A DNA stretch of 61,227 nt, from the NCBI GenBank assembly GCA_905233625.1, contig CAJOFJ010000012.1:1-61227 (forward strand), given 5' to 3'. The stretch is from an uncultured Bacteroidales bacterium (lineage in GTDB: Bacteria; Bacteroidota; Bacteroidia; Bacteroidales; WCHB1-69). This document shows, in pieces, positions 52,245 to 61,227 of this stretch. Within the stretch, counting starts at the first letter, position 1. Every line of letters starts with the position of its first letter. Below the pieces are notes generated by a model. The model saw only the letters and a program-made list of their open reading frames with translations, was not told where the DNA came from and made no database searches. The position numbers were made by a program, and so were the translations under genes.

Positions 52245-52274
52245 TGTAGAGACGCATGGCCATGCGTCTCTACA
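52245..52274. repeat. Perfect 30-nt palindrome, TGTAGAGACG family
   Basis: Arms TGTAGAGACGCATGG and CCATGCGTCTCTACA (52245-52274) are fully complementary. It lies between the sodB stop and the chrA-type gene on the same strand, and may end the sodB transcript. Confidence 0.9.
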
Positions 52275-52299
52275 ATGTTATTACAGGCGGTTTTGTTGT

Positions 52300-52893
52300 T
52301 TACAGTCGATTTTCAATCACCTTCCAATCCACAATTTGCCACAGGGCACTAAGATGGTCGGCACGTCGGTTCTGGAAATCGAGATAGTAGGCGTGTTCCC
52401 ACACATCGAAGGTGAGCAGGGGTTGCATACCGCTGCATACGGGATTGCCAGCATTGACCTCTTGGGTAATCACCAGCTTGCCCTCGGCATTCAGTGACAG
52501 CCATACCCAACCCGAGCCAAAGAGGGAAACACCCTTCTGCTCGAATTCTTTTTTGAAAGCTTCAAAAGAACCGAAATCACTGGTAATCAATTCTTTGATT
52601 TTTCCTTCGGGCTCATGATTGTTCGTGCCGAATTGTTCAAAATACATTGTATGGTTCAGCACCTGGCCGGCATTGTTGAACAGACCGCCTTGGGCTTTCT
52701 TCACCACTTCAGTCAGCGGAAGATTCTCCAAACCGCTGCCAGGGAGTAGTTTGTTCAGGTTATCCACGTATGCTTTCAGATGTTTTCCATAGTGAAAAGC
52801 AAATGTGTTATTGCTGATAACGCCCAGTATCTCAGGGTCGTATGGCAGAGTCATCATCTCGAAGCTGCCGTTGTTGGGGAGAATGTCTTTCAT
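52300..52893 (-). CDS. sodB: Superoxide dismutase (Fe/Mn family)
   Basis: Enzyme of 197 residues converting superoxide to oxygen and peroxide. The metal ligands lie in FAFHYGKHLKAYVDNLN (first His), VLNHTMYFEQF (second His) and FDVWEHAYYLDFQNRR (Asp and last His). GSGWVWLSLN precedes the last site. The length and motifs fit the Bacteroidota cambialistic/iron type; the metal cannot be told from the sequence by eye. Confidence 0.95.
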   Translation of the reverse strand: MKDILPNNGSFEMMTLPYDPEILGVISNNTFAFHYGKHLKAYVDNLNKLLPGSGLENLPLTEVVKKAQGGLFNNAGQVLNHTMYFEQFGTNNHEPEGKIKELITSDFGSFEAFKKEFEQKGVSLFGSGWVWLSLNAEGKLVITQEVNAGNPVCSGMQPLLTFDVWEHAYYLDFQNRRADHLSALWQIVDWKVIENRL

Positions 52894-53004
52894 GTGTTGA
52901 TTTGTTTAATGGTTTTAATGGTTGCTTTGTTAATGCTTCAATACGTCAAGGCGATATGGTATTTCATTGTCTTCTCGTCTTTAAGTAGTATTAAATTCAC
53001 CAAG

Positions 53005-53012
53005 CAAAAATA
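53005..53012 (-). promoter_or_regulatory. Candidate -7 box (TATTTTTG) for the superoxide dismutase gene
   Basis: The minus-strand TATTTTTG fits TAnnTTTG. It lies about 111 nt upstream of ATG 52893, so a long leader is implied. Confidence 0.4.
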
Positions 53013-53114
53013 CTGAAAAAAAATTAAAAAAAGCTTTTTTCTCTATTTAAAGATAATAACAAATATATGTTATTTTTTTTAATGAAAAAAGCATATTATA
53101 TAAAATATAAATCG

Positions 53115-53122
53115 TAATTTTG
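53115..53122 (+). promoter_or_regulatory. Candidate -7 box (TAATTTTG) for the giant surface-protein genes
   Basis: TAATTTTG fits TAnnTTTG and lies 67 nt upstream of ATG 53190. It would transcribe both giant genes. Confidence 0.55.
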
Positions 53123-53189
53123 TAGAATTTATATTAATAACGCAAAAACCTCATAGATAGAAACATAAATGACAGAAAATTGCATATTT

Positions 53190-56100
53190 ATGAAAAAAAT
53201 ACTACTGATTTTCGGACTGATGTGTATGTTTGTCCTAGTGTCAGTGGCACAGGATTGTAGGTTTAATGTGAGATTTTCGGTCACAGATGCCACCTGTTTC
53301 AACAATGGAAAAATCGCATATTGTCTTTTGGATGAAAACGGGAATCCCATTGCGGAAAACAGTCTTGGGACTTATCATTTGCGTGATGTGCGTATATATT
53401 CCAAGGTAAATGAAACTGATTCCGTTCATTATTCAGGTGTTTTTTACAGAGGTGGTGTGGACACTTTTTTAATCGATTATGGCACCTACATTATCGGATT
53501 GGAAGGTTTGTGCGAAGATGGCCATGGCGGATATTTCAAGGTTGACACTAGTACCGTGCTGACGATTAACACCACTTACAGAGTTCCCTCCATTTCTTCA
53601 TTTTTGGTTACGGATTATACGGGGGAAGATTTGGGAAGACATCCTACTTTGAGATGCACGAATATGGGTCGTATTCAGTTGAGAATAGATGGTGGCAGAT
53701 TTCCTTATACCATTCGGGTGGTCGAGCATGGGACAACGGATACCTTACGGACACTTGTCTTTTATGACCACCAATACGATGGTATTGACGAAAATCGTTA
53801 TGATTATGAATACTATTATACCATAGATAATTTGCCTGCGGGTGAGTGGGATTGTTATTTGGTGGACGGGTGTGAATACGGCTTGCCTCGAACAGGTCAG
53901 ACCGTAGAAGTGGTCCCGTTCCCTCAATTGGACTATGTGGAATTGTATGCTTCTTCAGGAAATATGATGGATAGCAATGTGATTAAAATCAATGCTGTCA
54001 TCAATGCTCCGTATGCTTATTACAACGAGATGATACCGGAATATGTGCAGTATCGTTTTATTCATGATGGCTATGCGGATGGTCCTTGGCAAAGTTTTTC
54101 ATCCTTTTCGAGCACGAATATAACGTTGTATGATACGATTGCAGAGGCCAATAGTTATTGTCAGATATGGAATAGAAACATTGGTCTTCAGTACAAGATT
54201 TCAGGGGCTCCGGGATGCAACGACACTGTAATTACCCGTACTTTCAAGTTCAACAAACCTAACGAGACCAAATTTGAGAAGAAGCATAATGATGTTAAAG
54301 ATTCTATGGTGGACAATTTGAATGACTGCAAAGATAAGTGGCGTTGGCATCGTGATTCCTATTCCATTCGGTATCAGTCTTTTCAGCCAAATTATCTGTC
54401 GAAGAACACAGAGCATGAAGTGCACCGGTATCATTACACCCACCCGTTGACTTGGGTATACAAAGACTTGAATACGAATACCATAATCAAACAGGATACG
54501 GTAGGTTCCATCAATGATTATTCATCGCTTTTCGCTTCGGAAGTAGAGGCGTTGTATGGTCCACTGCCTCAAACATTGATGGTGGAACGAAAATTGTTGG
54601 ATGGGCACGGTTGCGAGCTGTATTCAACTATTGACCAGCTTCAGTATATTATTGATAATTCGGAACAGGCTGTAAATTGGAGTGTTAGTTCATCGGGGAA
54701 TGACCATTGTTGCAACTCATTGCGCACAATTTCGGTCAGTGGCACTTACAGTGCATCGGTGAATCCTGATGGAACCATTATTCGTTTGGTAACCAGTCCG
54801 TATAACAACCGGTACAATTTCCAAGCTGTTTATCACTCAGCGACAAGTTCGTGGAGTGTGACGAGATACAGTTTGGAAAATGTAGCTTATATTGAAGGCG
54901 CAAGTAATGGCCGTTCTCTTGAATTGAAAGACTATTGCTTGGCTTCCGGTCCATACGTTTTTGAGGTTATTTCACCTTGTGATTCTTTCTATTTGAGCAA
55001 AAGGATTTCATTTCCGGATGTTTACAGCACAGAATTGGTTGAAGAGCCTGCTTTTGTGGTGGATAAAGCATGTACGGACCAATATGTCACATACGTGGCG
55101 GGGCAGATTGCGCGGGTGAGCCATAACACTTCATTATACACGGGATTGGAGTTAACGCCAGACACGATGATGTTACCCACTAAATTTCAGATTGTCGATG
55201 GCCCTGTTGGCGGATACGAGGATCGGGAATATGGACTGAACGAGCAGATAAGAGTAACTATACCAGGTGCTTATTTTGTGAAAATATTCTCAACGAGCAA
55301 TGTGGAATCATGTGAAACGCCAGAATTTTACGACATGATTCTCTATGATAACGAAACGGTTCAGTACATGTATGCCATGGCTCTTTTGTGTGACATGAAC
55401 TCCACTCAGGGTAATGTATATGTTAAAGGTGAAAATGGTGTACCCCCGTATACCTATACCTTATTCAGCAAGCCGAATAAAGAGGGGGAAATCATAGGTA
55501 CAAATACCACTGGTATTTTTCCTGGAATTCCGTTGCGTACGGATTCGGCCTTGTCGTGTATGATTATGGATGCGTGTGGAGCTTATTTTCATGTGAACTT
55601 TTATCCTCAGTTATTGGCCGATTTGCAGATTACCTGGTTTGACAATGGGTTGAAGGCTACTACAACTTGTGAGGGCTCGACGGTTACGGTACATACTTTG
55701 CAGTCAGATAATTTGTTCAAATATTTCTGGACGGGTCCTAATGGATTCAGTCACGATTCGCCGGAACCTTTTATTTTCGTTCCCAGGGGAGCAGATGACG
55801 GTTGGTACAAAGTCACCGTTCTGGAGGGAGGCTGTGCAAGAGAGCTTAGAGACAGCATCTATCTCGGAGTGAAAAAAGCCCCCTCAGTAGAAATTTTGCA
55901 AAATACCACTATTTGTCCTGGAGAAGAAGTGCAACTGACGTTTGTGCCAACCAGTCAATATGTGACTTCTACTATTGATTTTGCGATAGTATTTGAAACA
56001 GCAGAAGGGAGTGATATCCGGTACTATCAGTCTCCATCGGGGGTTGCGGTGACGGATAATTTCTCTACCTTGATTCCAGCGAAGGTATATCCGCTTATCA

Positions 56101-57929
56101 TTCAGGATGATGAATGTGACTATATTCATGCGGATCCTGGCGATACAGTATACATCAGTATTAATCCAAATGTCATTAAAACCTGCTCTATAAATACGCA
56201 AAATGACAAAGTGTGTTATGAGGGTACCGGGCATCTTGCCGCCCAGTCAACCGTAGCGGTTCCTTATACTATCCGCTGGTATAGTGATATTTATCAGGAA
56301 CATCTTTTGAAAGAAGAGCTTATCACCAATGCAGGTGAATGGTCTTATTATGATACAGCAGGTATCATGCAGCAGACATTGTTGTATGTCAGTGTTGCAA
56401 AAACAGGGTATTGCCCTTCTATTGTAGGTATTTCTACGGATGTTGTCACTATGCGGGAGGATACCAATTATTTGAATTGTGATCAGTCGTATAGAGTGTA
56501 TGATTCTGGAGGTAAAGACGGATACTATAGTAGCGGAGAACTCATCAAACAAACGTTTATCACTACCGATGGTCGACAGCTTGCATTGAGAATGGATGAG
56601 CTGACATTATCGAATACTTCTCACTTGCTGGTTATATCTGGAACAGAACTTGAGATGGATAGTGTGATGTATGATTTAACCAATATCAGCCATGTGCCAC
56701 CGGTGATTATTTCAAATGGAAATGCGCTCACCTTGTATTTTATGGCAGGTATGGTTCCCTATGCTGGTTGGAGTGCTGTTGTGGAGCCTGTGCCGGGAAT
56801 AGCGGTGGCGGATGTATACCGGAAAACCCATACTGTTTTGTATGATGAGGTTTGCCAGAGTCAAAGTAAACTATATGACAATCCTCTCAACATCAGTCCT
56901 GAAATTGCTACCCTTTCGGATATGAATGCGTCAATAAAACATGCAGGTACACATGTGTTCACCTACACATACCAGAGTGCAGACAGCCATCATTGCGATT
57001 CAACGGTCACTTTTGTTCTGACGGTGACCGCTCCGCCATTTATTGACACTACAGTAGTAACCTCAAATTTCCAATTAAACGGAGGTTCTTACCATTGGCG
57101 AGGAAATGATTATGACGAAACCGGACGTTATTCGGTCATTTATACCATGGAAGATGGGTGTGACAGTTTGGATATTTTAAATCTGATTGTTTTACAGATT
57201 GATACATCAACCAATGATATTTGTATAGGAGATGAAACCACCATGGGTATTATGGTCACAACACCTCGGCTGACATGGAAAGAAGGTGAAATTCCGGCCG
57301 TGAACGCACCTGGTGATGTACTCTGTACCGATGGATCATTGATGAGAGTGGATTCATTTTTATTGTCCAATAAGGTGGCAAAAGGTGTTGTTTACTATTT
57401 AGACCGTACGGGGTTGCATGGCAAGGCTGTGGCGTTGGAAGATGCCCCCACCTCGTATGCAATATGGGCAAGTGGCCCAAGTTCACTCTATCAGAGTATT
57501 CATGGCAAGGCATTTTATCCTACGCAAAAGGATGCGTTGTTTGACTTGGATGGAATGGGAAATACCTTGTTAATCAAGCAATATGCTGAACAAGCCATAG
57601 GTATGGAGTTCTCTTACAATGCACCGGCAGCATATTACTGTTATTATTACAATTCTGATATTCGAGGCCTCAGACCATCGGAAGCATCGGGTTGGTATAT
57701 GCCTTCCATGGGAGAGTTAAATCTTATATTTGGAAACCGTGTAGCGGTTAATACAACATTGAAAAAACTTTCAGGAATAGGTGCCCATGTTATGGATCTT
57801 GGTACAACTTACTATATTTCCTCTTCAGAAGCGAATAATAACCAGTGTTGGCATATTGATTATTCAGGACACTTTGCCACCAACACCAAATCTAATCAAC
57901 ACAGGCTTCGTCCGTCGATTGATTTTTAA
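53190..57929 (+). CDS. Giant secreted surface protein with C-terminal lectin-like domain
   Basis: Protein of 1579 residues with signal peptide (MKKILLIFGLMCMFVLVSVA). The body is beta-rich: an SprB-like segment (KGENGVPPYTYTLF, near 750), an Ig/PKD-like part (YFWTGPNGFSHDSPEP, near 850), and two motifs with CDS-type ends (HHCDSTVTFVLTV and DGCDSLDILNLIV, near 1267 and 1322). The last 190 residues form a FISUMP/DUF1566-like domain (GVVYYLDRTGLHGKAVALED ... GWYMPSMGELNLIFGN ... RLRPSIDF). No T9SS sorting domain is present at the C-terminus. A likely role is adhesion or binding; not shown. The next gene follows after 45 nt. Confidence 0.8.
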   Translation: MKKILLIFGLMCMFVLVSVAQDCRFNVRFSVTDATCFNNGKIAYCLLDENGNPIAENSLGTYHLRDVRIYSKVNETDSVHYSGVFYRGGVDTFLIDYGTYIIGLEGLCEDGHGGYFKVDTSTVLTINTTYRVPSISSFLVTDYTGEDLGRHPTLRCTNMGRIQLRIDGGRFPYTIRVVEHGTTDTLRTLVFYDHQYDGIDENRYDYEYYYTIDNLPAGEWDCYLVDGCEYGLPRTGQTVEVVPFPQLDYVELYASSGNMMDSNVIKINAVINAPYAYYNEMIPEYVQYRFIHDGYADGPWQSFSSFSSTNITLYDTIAEANSYCQIWNRNIGLQYKISGAPGCNDTVITRTFKFNKPNETKFEKKHNDVKDSMVDNLNDCKDKWRWHRDSYSIRYQSFQPNYLSKNTEHEVHRYHYTHPLTWVYKDLNTNTIIKQDTVGSINDYSSLFASEVEALYGPLPQTLMVERKLLDGHGCELYSTIDQLQYIIDNSEQAVNWSVSSSGNDHCCNSLRTISVSGTYSASVNPDGTIIRLVTSPYNNRYNFQAVYHSATSSWSVTRYSLENVAYIEGASNGRSLELKDYCLASGPYVFEVISPCDSFYLSKRISFPDVYSTELVEEPAFVVDKACTDQYVTYVAGQIARVSHNTSLYTGLELTPDTMMLPTKFQIVDGPVGGYEDREYGLNEQIRVTIPGAYFVKIFSTSNVESCETPEFYDMILYDNETVQYMYAMALLCDMNSTQGNVYVKGENGVPPYTYTLFSKPNKEGEIIGTNTTGIFPGIPLRTDSALSCMIMDACGAYFHVNFYPQLLADLQITWFDNGLKATTTCEGSTVTVHTLQSDNLFKYFWTGPNGFSHDSPEPFIFVPRGADDGWYKVTVLEGGCARELRDSIYLGVKKAPSVEILQNTTICPGEEVQLTFVPTSQYVTSTIDFAIVFETAEGSDIRYYQSPSGVAVTDNFSTLIPAKVYPLIIQDDECDYIHADPGDTVYISINPNVIKTCSINTQNDKVCYEGTGHLAAQSTVAVPYTIRWYSDIYQEHLLKEELITNAGEWSYYDTAGIMQQTLLYVSVAKTGYCPSIVGISTDVVTMREDTNYLNCDQSYRVYDSGGKDGYYSSGELIKQTFITTDGRQLALRMDELTLSNTSHLLVISGTELEMDSVMYDLTNISHVPPVIISNGNALTLYFMAGMVPYAGWSAVVEPVPGIAVADVYRKTHTVLYDEVCQSQSKLYDNPLNISPEIATLSDMNASIKHAGTHVFTYTYQSADSHHCDSTVTFVLTVTAPPFIDTTVVTSNFQLNGGSYHWRGNDYDETGRYSVIYTMEDGCDSLDILNLIVLQIDTSTNDICIGDETTMGIMVTTPRLTWKEGEIPAVNAPGDVLCTDGSLMRVDSFLLSNKVAKGVVYYLDRTGLHGKAVALEDAPTSYAIWASGPSSLYQSIHGKAFYPTQKDALFDLDGMGNTLLIKQYAEQAIGMEFSYNAPAAYYCYYYNSDIRGLRPSEASGWYMPSMGELNLIFGNRVAVNTTLKKLSGIGAHVMDLGTTYYISSSEANNNQCWHIDYSGHFATNTKSNQHRLRPSIDF

Positions 57930-57974
57930 TGAAAAATTGAGATAAAAAAGAAAATAACATATATGCGATATACA

Positions 57975-60900
57975 ATGATCAAACGGGTGATATTATTGCT
58001 AATCTGGATATTAGCACTGGGTTCACTGAGAGCTCAGATATACCAGATTGGAGATATATATGTATTTCCTGACAGCACAAAAGGCGTCATTTGCTATGTC
58101 AATCCGGATAATCCTGTGGAAGGGTGGGCGGTAGCCCTCAATGACGTTGGTTGGGTCAGTACTTCGAATAATAAGCAGTACTATATGATTGATGCGGGTG
58201 CTGAACTACCATCTGAATTGGAAGATCATCTTTACGATAATATGAATGGTATCGGCCGTTATGGCTTGTCCAACTGGTCGTACGAAGGGAAGAAAAATAC
58301 TCAGATTTTGTTAGAGTCCGGTCTTTCTGACGCTGCTGAGGCGGTGGATTTATACAATGGATGGTATATTCCTGATGCCATTCAGATGCGCCATATTTTT
58401 GGCTTGCTGCCTTTCATAGCCAACTCCATTATTGAGGCAGGCGGTGATCCGGAATGCTTGAGATGGATGTACGGATACAATACTAGTCATGGCCATGACT
58501 ATTGGACTTCCACACGTGTCAACAACAATCAGATGTTGGTTATCAAGGGTAGCCAGTATTTTTATAGTCCCCGAACACCAGCAGACCATAGCCAGCCTAT
58601 CAATTCTAATTATACTACCCAAAACCGAATCCGTGCAGTCCGTGATTTTGGTACAGACGCCTACGCTTATTGGGTGGATAAACCCAAGAGCGCCAGTATG
58701 GTAGTCAAACCGACAGAGAATACTTCGTATGAAGCATATGTTATTTTCAATAGTGATACTATTCGGGTGATTAGTTCGGCTTTTGTGCATGATAAATTCG
58801 ACAAAGACACTTTTTATGAGGAGACATGTGCGTCAACTATTCCGTTCACATCCTTGGTTAATCCTATCTTTACATCCATTGATGTTTCAAGTGCACATGA
58901 TTATAAACCTTATCGCAAGACTTTGCAAACAGTATACGGATGTGACAGTGTTATAACCTTGATGCTGAAAGTCAACCCAAGTTACGAATTCAAGAAAGAA
59001 TTTCATATTTGTCAGGACGAGGTTCCTTTTGTGTGGCGAGAGAAAAATTATTATACCAGCGGAGTGTATTACGACTCTCTGAGAACGAAATGTTGCAACT
59101 GTGACAGTGTTTATGTCTTGGATCTGACTGTTGTTCCTTTGCCGGAAATTAATTTTATTCCAACAGATCCAGCAATTTGTGATGGTTCGGACATAACATT
59201 GGCGGTGTCACCCACAAATTGTAATAATTACTTTGTGGAACCTTTGTTTGATGGATTGAGTGATGTTGATGGTGATAATAAGGATATTACGTCGCAATTA
59301 TCCACCCTGACAATGTTGTTCGCGTCTGGAGACAAGGTCTTTTCGGCTGGAGACAGTGCTGTTAGAGCAGGAACAGGAACTGTTTATGGGCGGATTGAGA
59401 CTAAACCTCTGGATTTGACTTATAATTTCACCCTTGATTTGGGCTTGATGGGGTGGATCAGAACAGGATCAAGTGAGCCGGCCACCACGTGGATGAGAGT
59501 CTCGGTTGATGGTAATGAGAAATATGAATTTATGTTACCTGGCAGCAATGCGGCCAATCCAGGGCATTATGATAACTATTCTTTCAATTTCAGTGCGGCA
59601 ACGTCAGGTTCGGTCATTACCATAGAAGCTCTTGAACAACTGGCTCCCGGAAGCCCGTACCCGGAAGAACGTTTCTTCCTTGATTATATCCGTATTTCTG
59701 ATAATTCTTCATGTGAATATTCATGGACACTGAATGGGGAACAAATTTCCACAAAGTCGACTGTTACGGTACACCCTTCAACTACGACAACATACGAAGT
59801 TGAGCTTATTAGTGCTTCTGGTTGCAAGAACGTTGAAAACATAGAAGTGGTTGTCAATGAGCCTTCACAAGGAGATACTGTTGTTTTCACATGCAAACCG
59901 TTTACATGGCATGGCGTAACTTATAAAGAAACCCCAGAGGTTAAACCTACCTACACTATTGTAGGAGGAAATCAGTATGGATGCGACTCCACAGTAACTT
60001 TATTGTTGACCATTGGAAAGTTGTATGGAGACACTGTTGCGACGGCCTGCCATAGTTTTACTTGGTATGGTGATACGTATACCAGTAGTGGCGATTATAA
60101 AAGAGTTTTCAAGAGTTCTGAAGGCTGTGACTCTATAGTGACGTTGCACCTGACGGTAGGGGAACCGTTCTACGAGGAGCAGACGGCAGAGACGTGTGAG
60201 GATGAGCCGTATATTTGGGCTGGCCATGGGGTTAGTATCCCGGCGACGGTGGGTTTGCACGTGGTATGGGACAGCCTGAAGAGTGTGCACGGCTGTGACA
60301 GCGTTTACAAGCTGACCCTGACAGTGCACCCGACATACAACCTTGAGGCCAACCAGACGATCTGCCAGAACGAGCTTCCGTACGCATGGCGCGACACGAC
60401 GTTCCAGGCGGGCACCAGCTCCGGGGACTACGTCTTCCACCGCCACAGCATCAAGGGTTGCGACTCCACAGTGATACTTCATCTGACGGTGCACCCGAGC
60501 TACCAGGTTAAAGACACGCAGACGGTATGTGACAATGCCCTTCCGTATATATGGAACGGGGTTGTGTTCACCGCGGCGGGCACGACGCTGAAGAGTGAGC
60601 ACGACTGCGACAGTGTGGTCCAGATGACATTGAAGGTGGATGACAAATACGAGCAGACGGAGACTCAGACAATATGCAGCTATGTCCTTCCGTACGCATG
60701 GCGCGACACGGTGTTCCAGTCGGGGACGGTGACAGGGGACTATGTTTTCCACAGGCTGTCTGCCAAGGGCTGTGACTCGATTGTGACGCTGCACCTGACA
60801 GTAGGGGAACCGTTTTACGAGGAGCAGACGGCAGAGACGTGTGAGGATGAGCCGTATATTTGGGCTGGCCATGGGGTAAGTATCCCGGCGACGGTGGGTT

Positions 60901-61227
60901 TGCACGTGGTATGGGACAGCCTGAAGAGTGTGCACGGCTGTGACAGCGTTTACAAGCTGACTCTGACAGTGCACCCGACATATAACCTTGAGGCAAGCCA
61001 GACAATCTGCCAGAACGAGCTTCCGTACGCATGGCGCGACACGACGTTCCAGGCGGGCACCAGCTCAGGGAACTATGTCTTCCACCGCCACAGCATCAAG
61101 GGCTGCGACAGCACGGTGACGCTTCATTTGACGGTGCACCCGAGCTACCAGGTTAAAGACACGCAGACGGTATGTGACAATGCCCTTCCGTATATATGGA
61201 ACGGGGTTGTGTTCACCGCGGCGGGCA
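57975..61227 (+). CDS. Giant secreted repeat protein with N-terminal lectin-like domain (partial, runs off the window)
   Basis: The open frame continues beyond the window; at least 1084 residues are visible. Signal peptide IKRVILLLIWILALGSLRA. A FISUMP/DUF1566-like domain follows directly (GVICYVNPDNPVEGWAVALN ... GWYIPDAIQMRHIFG ... RIRAVRDF, residues about 38-232). Ten repeats of roughly 40-57 residues end in CDSxxxLxLTV (for example GCDSIVTLHLTV), each with a second Cys about 40 residues earlier (TCEDEPYIW, ICQNELPYAW). ATG 57963 is an alternative start. The repeats are typical of surface adhesins. Whether a T9SS sorting domain ends the protein cannot be seen. Confidence 0.82.
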   Translation, partial: MIKRVILLLIWILALGSLRAQIYQIGDIYVFPDSTKGVICYVNPDNPVEGWAVALNDVGWVSTSNNKQYYMIDAGAELPSELEDHLYDNMNGIGRYGLSNWSYEGKKNTQILLESGLSDAAEAVDLYNGWYIPDAIQMRHIFGLLPFIANSIIEAGGDPECLRWMYGYNTSHGHDYWTSTRVNNNQMLVIKGSQYFYSPRTPADHSQPINSNYTTQNRIRAVRDFGTDAYAYWVDKPKSASMVVKPTENTSYEAYVIFNSDTIRVISSAFVHDKFDKDTFYEETCASTIPFTSLVNPIFTSIDVSSAHDYKPYRKTLQTVYGCDSVITLMLKVNPSYEFKKEFHICQDEVPFVWREKNYYTSGVYYDSLRTKCCNCDSVYVLDLTVVPLPEINFIPTDPAICDGSDITLAVSPTNCNNYFVEPLFDGLSDVDGDNKDITSQLSTLTMLFASGDKVFSAGDSAVRAGTGTVYGRIETKPLDLTYNFTLDLGLMGWIRTGSSEPATTWMRVSVDGNEKYEFMLPGSNAANPGHYDNYSFNFSAATSGSVITIEALEQLAPGSPYPEERFFLDYIRISDNSSCEYSWTLNGEQISTKSTVTVHPSTTTTYEVELISASGCKNVENIEVVVNEPSQGDTVVFTCKPFTWHGVTYKETPEVKPTYTIVGGNQYGCDSTVTLLLTIGKLYGDTVATACHSFTWYGDTYTSSGDYKRVFKSSEGCDSIVTLHLTVGEPFYEEQTAETCEDEPYIWAGHGVSIPATVGLHVVWDSLKSVHGCDSVYKLTLTVHPTYNLEANQTICQNELPYAWRDTTFQAGTSSGDYVFHRHSIKGCDSTVILHLTVHPSYQVKDTQTVCDNALPYIWNGVVFTAAGTTLKSEHDCDSVVQMTLKVDDKYEQTETQTICSYVLPYAWRDTVFQSGTVTGDYVFHRLSAKGCDSIVTLHLTVGEPFYEEQTAETCEDEPYIWAGHGVSIPATVGLHVVWDSLKSVHGCDSVYKLTLTVHPTYNLEASQTICQNELPYAWRDTTFQAGTSSGNYVFHRHSIKGCDSTVTLHLTVHPSYQVKDTQTVCDNALPYIWNGVVFTAAG
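60156..61227 (+). repeat. Higher-order repeat of 645 bp (215 residues)
   Basis: The block starting GTAGGGGAACCGTTCTACGA (60156) recurs at 60801 (GTAGGGGAACCGTTTTACGA) and stays aligned to the window end (60555 matches 61200). One period holds four CDS-type repeats. The second copy is incomplete only because the window ends. Few substitutions are seen between copies. Confidence 0.9.

Noticed and set aside
60000-60974. 324-residue open frame on the minus strand
   Set aside because: It is antisense to the GC-rich repeat block, is itself repetitive, has no start signals, and the plus-strand frame is clearly the coding one.
60156-61227. Possible CRISPR array because of regularly spaced repeats
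   Set aside because: The repeats are coding, 140-170 nt sub-units in a 645-bp period, without unique spacers of constant size and without cas genes.

Overview
The window looks like a chromosomal segment of a Bacteroidota bacterium, most likely of the order Bacteroidales. The signs are promoters of the TAnnTTTG (-7) type, a short primary sigma factor without region 1.1, a fused MurF-alanine racemase, two proteins with type IX secretion (T9SS) C-terminal sorting domains, an S46 dipeptidyl-peptidase, and FISUMP-type surface proteins. No species can be named from the sequence alone. Most of the window is ordinary housekeeping sequence; accessory material sits at the left edge (an IS3-family remnant and a truncated tRNA-Asp) and the right edge (two giant surface proteins).

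Layout. 1-500: right end of an IS3-family element, a repeat fragment, a promoter and a tRNA-Asp that loses its T-arm and acceptor 3' half before a hairpin. 0.5-8.5 kb: ispE, an agmatinase-type ureohydrolase and a 1978-residue alpha-2-macroglobulin-like protein, separated by small hairpin repeats. 8.7-16.3 kb: a TonB-family protein, a T9SS-exported subtilase, sufC-sufD-rlmH (no sufB or sufS here), and a C10 (streptopain-like) protein whose catalytic His appears to be lost. 16.4-22.6 kb, minus strand: LutA-like protein-serS-TPR protein-rsmA, and tdk-glycosyltransferase. 22.7-25.3 kb: a Pro/Glu-rich protein with an internal 144-bp duplication, a secreted C1B peptidase and a small Cys-rich lipoprotein. 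25.4-27.1 kb, minus: dCMP deaminase, a P-loop kinase-like protein, rpmA and rplU. 27.3-32.3 kb: HtrA protease, rpoD, murF-alr. 32.4-37.3 kb: mreB-folA-DUF4468 protein-MbnP-like lipoprotein, gmk and an AAA ATPase. 37.3-50.8 kb, mainly minus: FISUMP protein, DPP4-alkaline phosphatase operon, a second small lipoprotein whose start reads ATC, an RseC-like protein, an aminotransferase, and an operon of DPP7, a beta-lactamase-fold hydrolase and a TMTC-like membrane TPR protein. 51.1-52.9 kb: split chromate-transporter pair and superoxide dismutase. 53.2-61.2 kb: two tandem giant secreted proteins; the second runs off the window.

How the genes fit together. Extracytoplasmic protein breakdown is a theme: S8 subtilase, C1B peptidase, DPP4, DPP7, HtrA, plus a macroglobulin-like protein, consistent with a peptide-using organism. 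Envelope building and surface display is the other (MreB, MurF-Alr, TonB, FISUMP, T9SS cargo, giant repeat proteins).

The most unusual material is at the right end. The two adjacent giant proteins share a lectin-like (FISUMP/DUF1566-like) domain at opposite ends and share a Cys-containing repeat ending in GCDS...LxLTV. In the second gene four repeats form a 645-bp (215-residue) block that is copied almost exactly and is more GC-rich than its surroundings. Four families of dispersed short intergenic repeats are also present. Coordinates of promoter boxes and hairpins were read by eye; no searches or folding programs were run.
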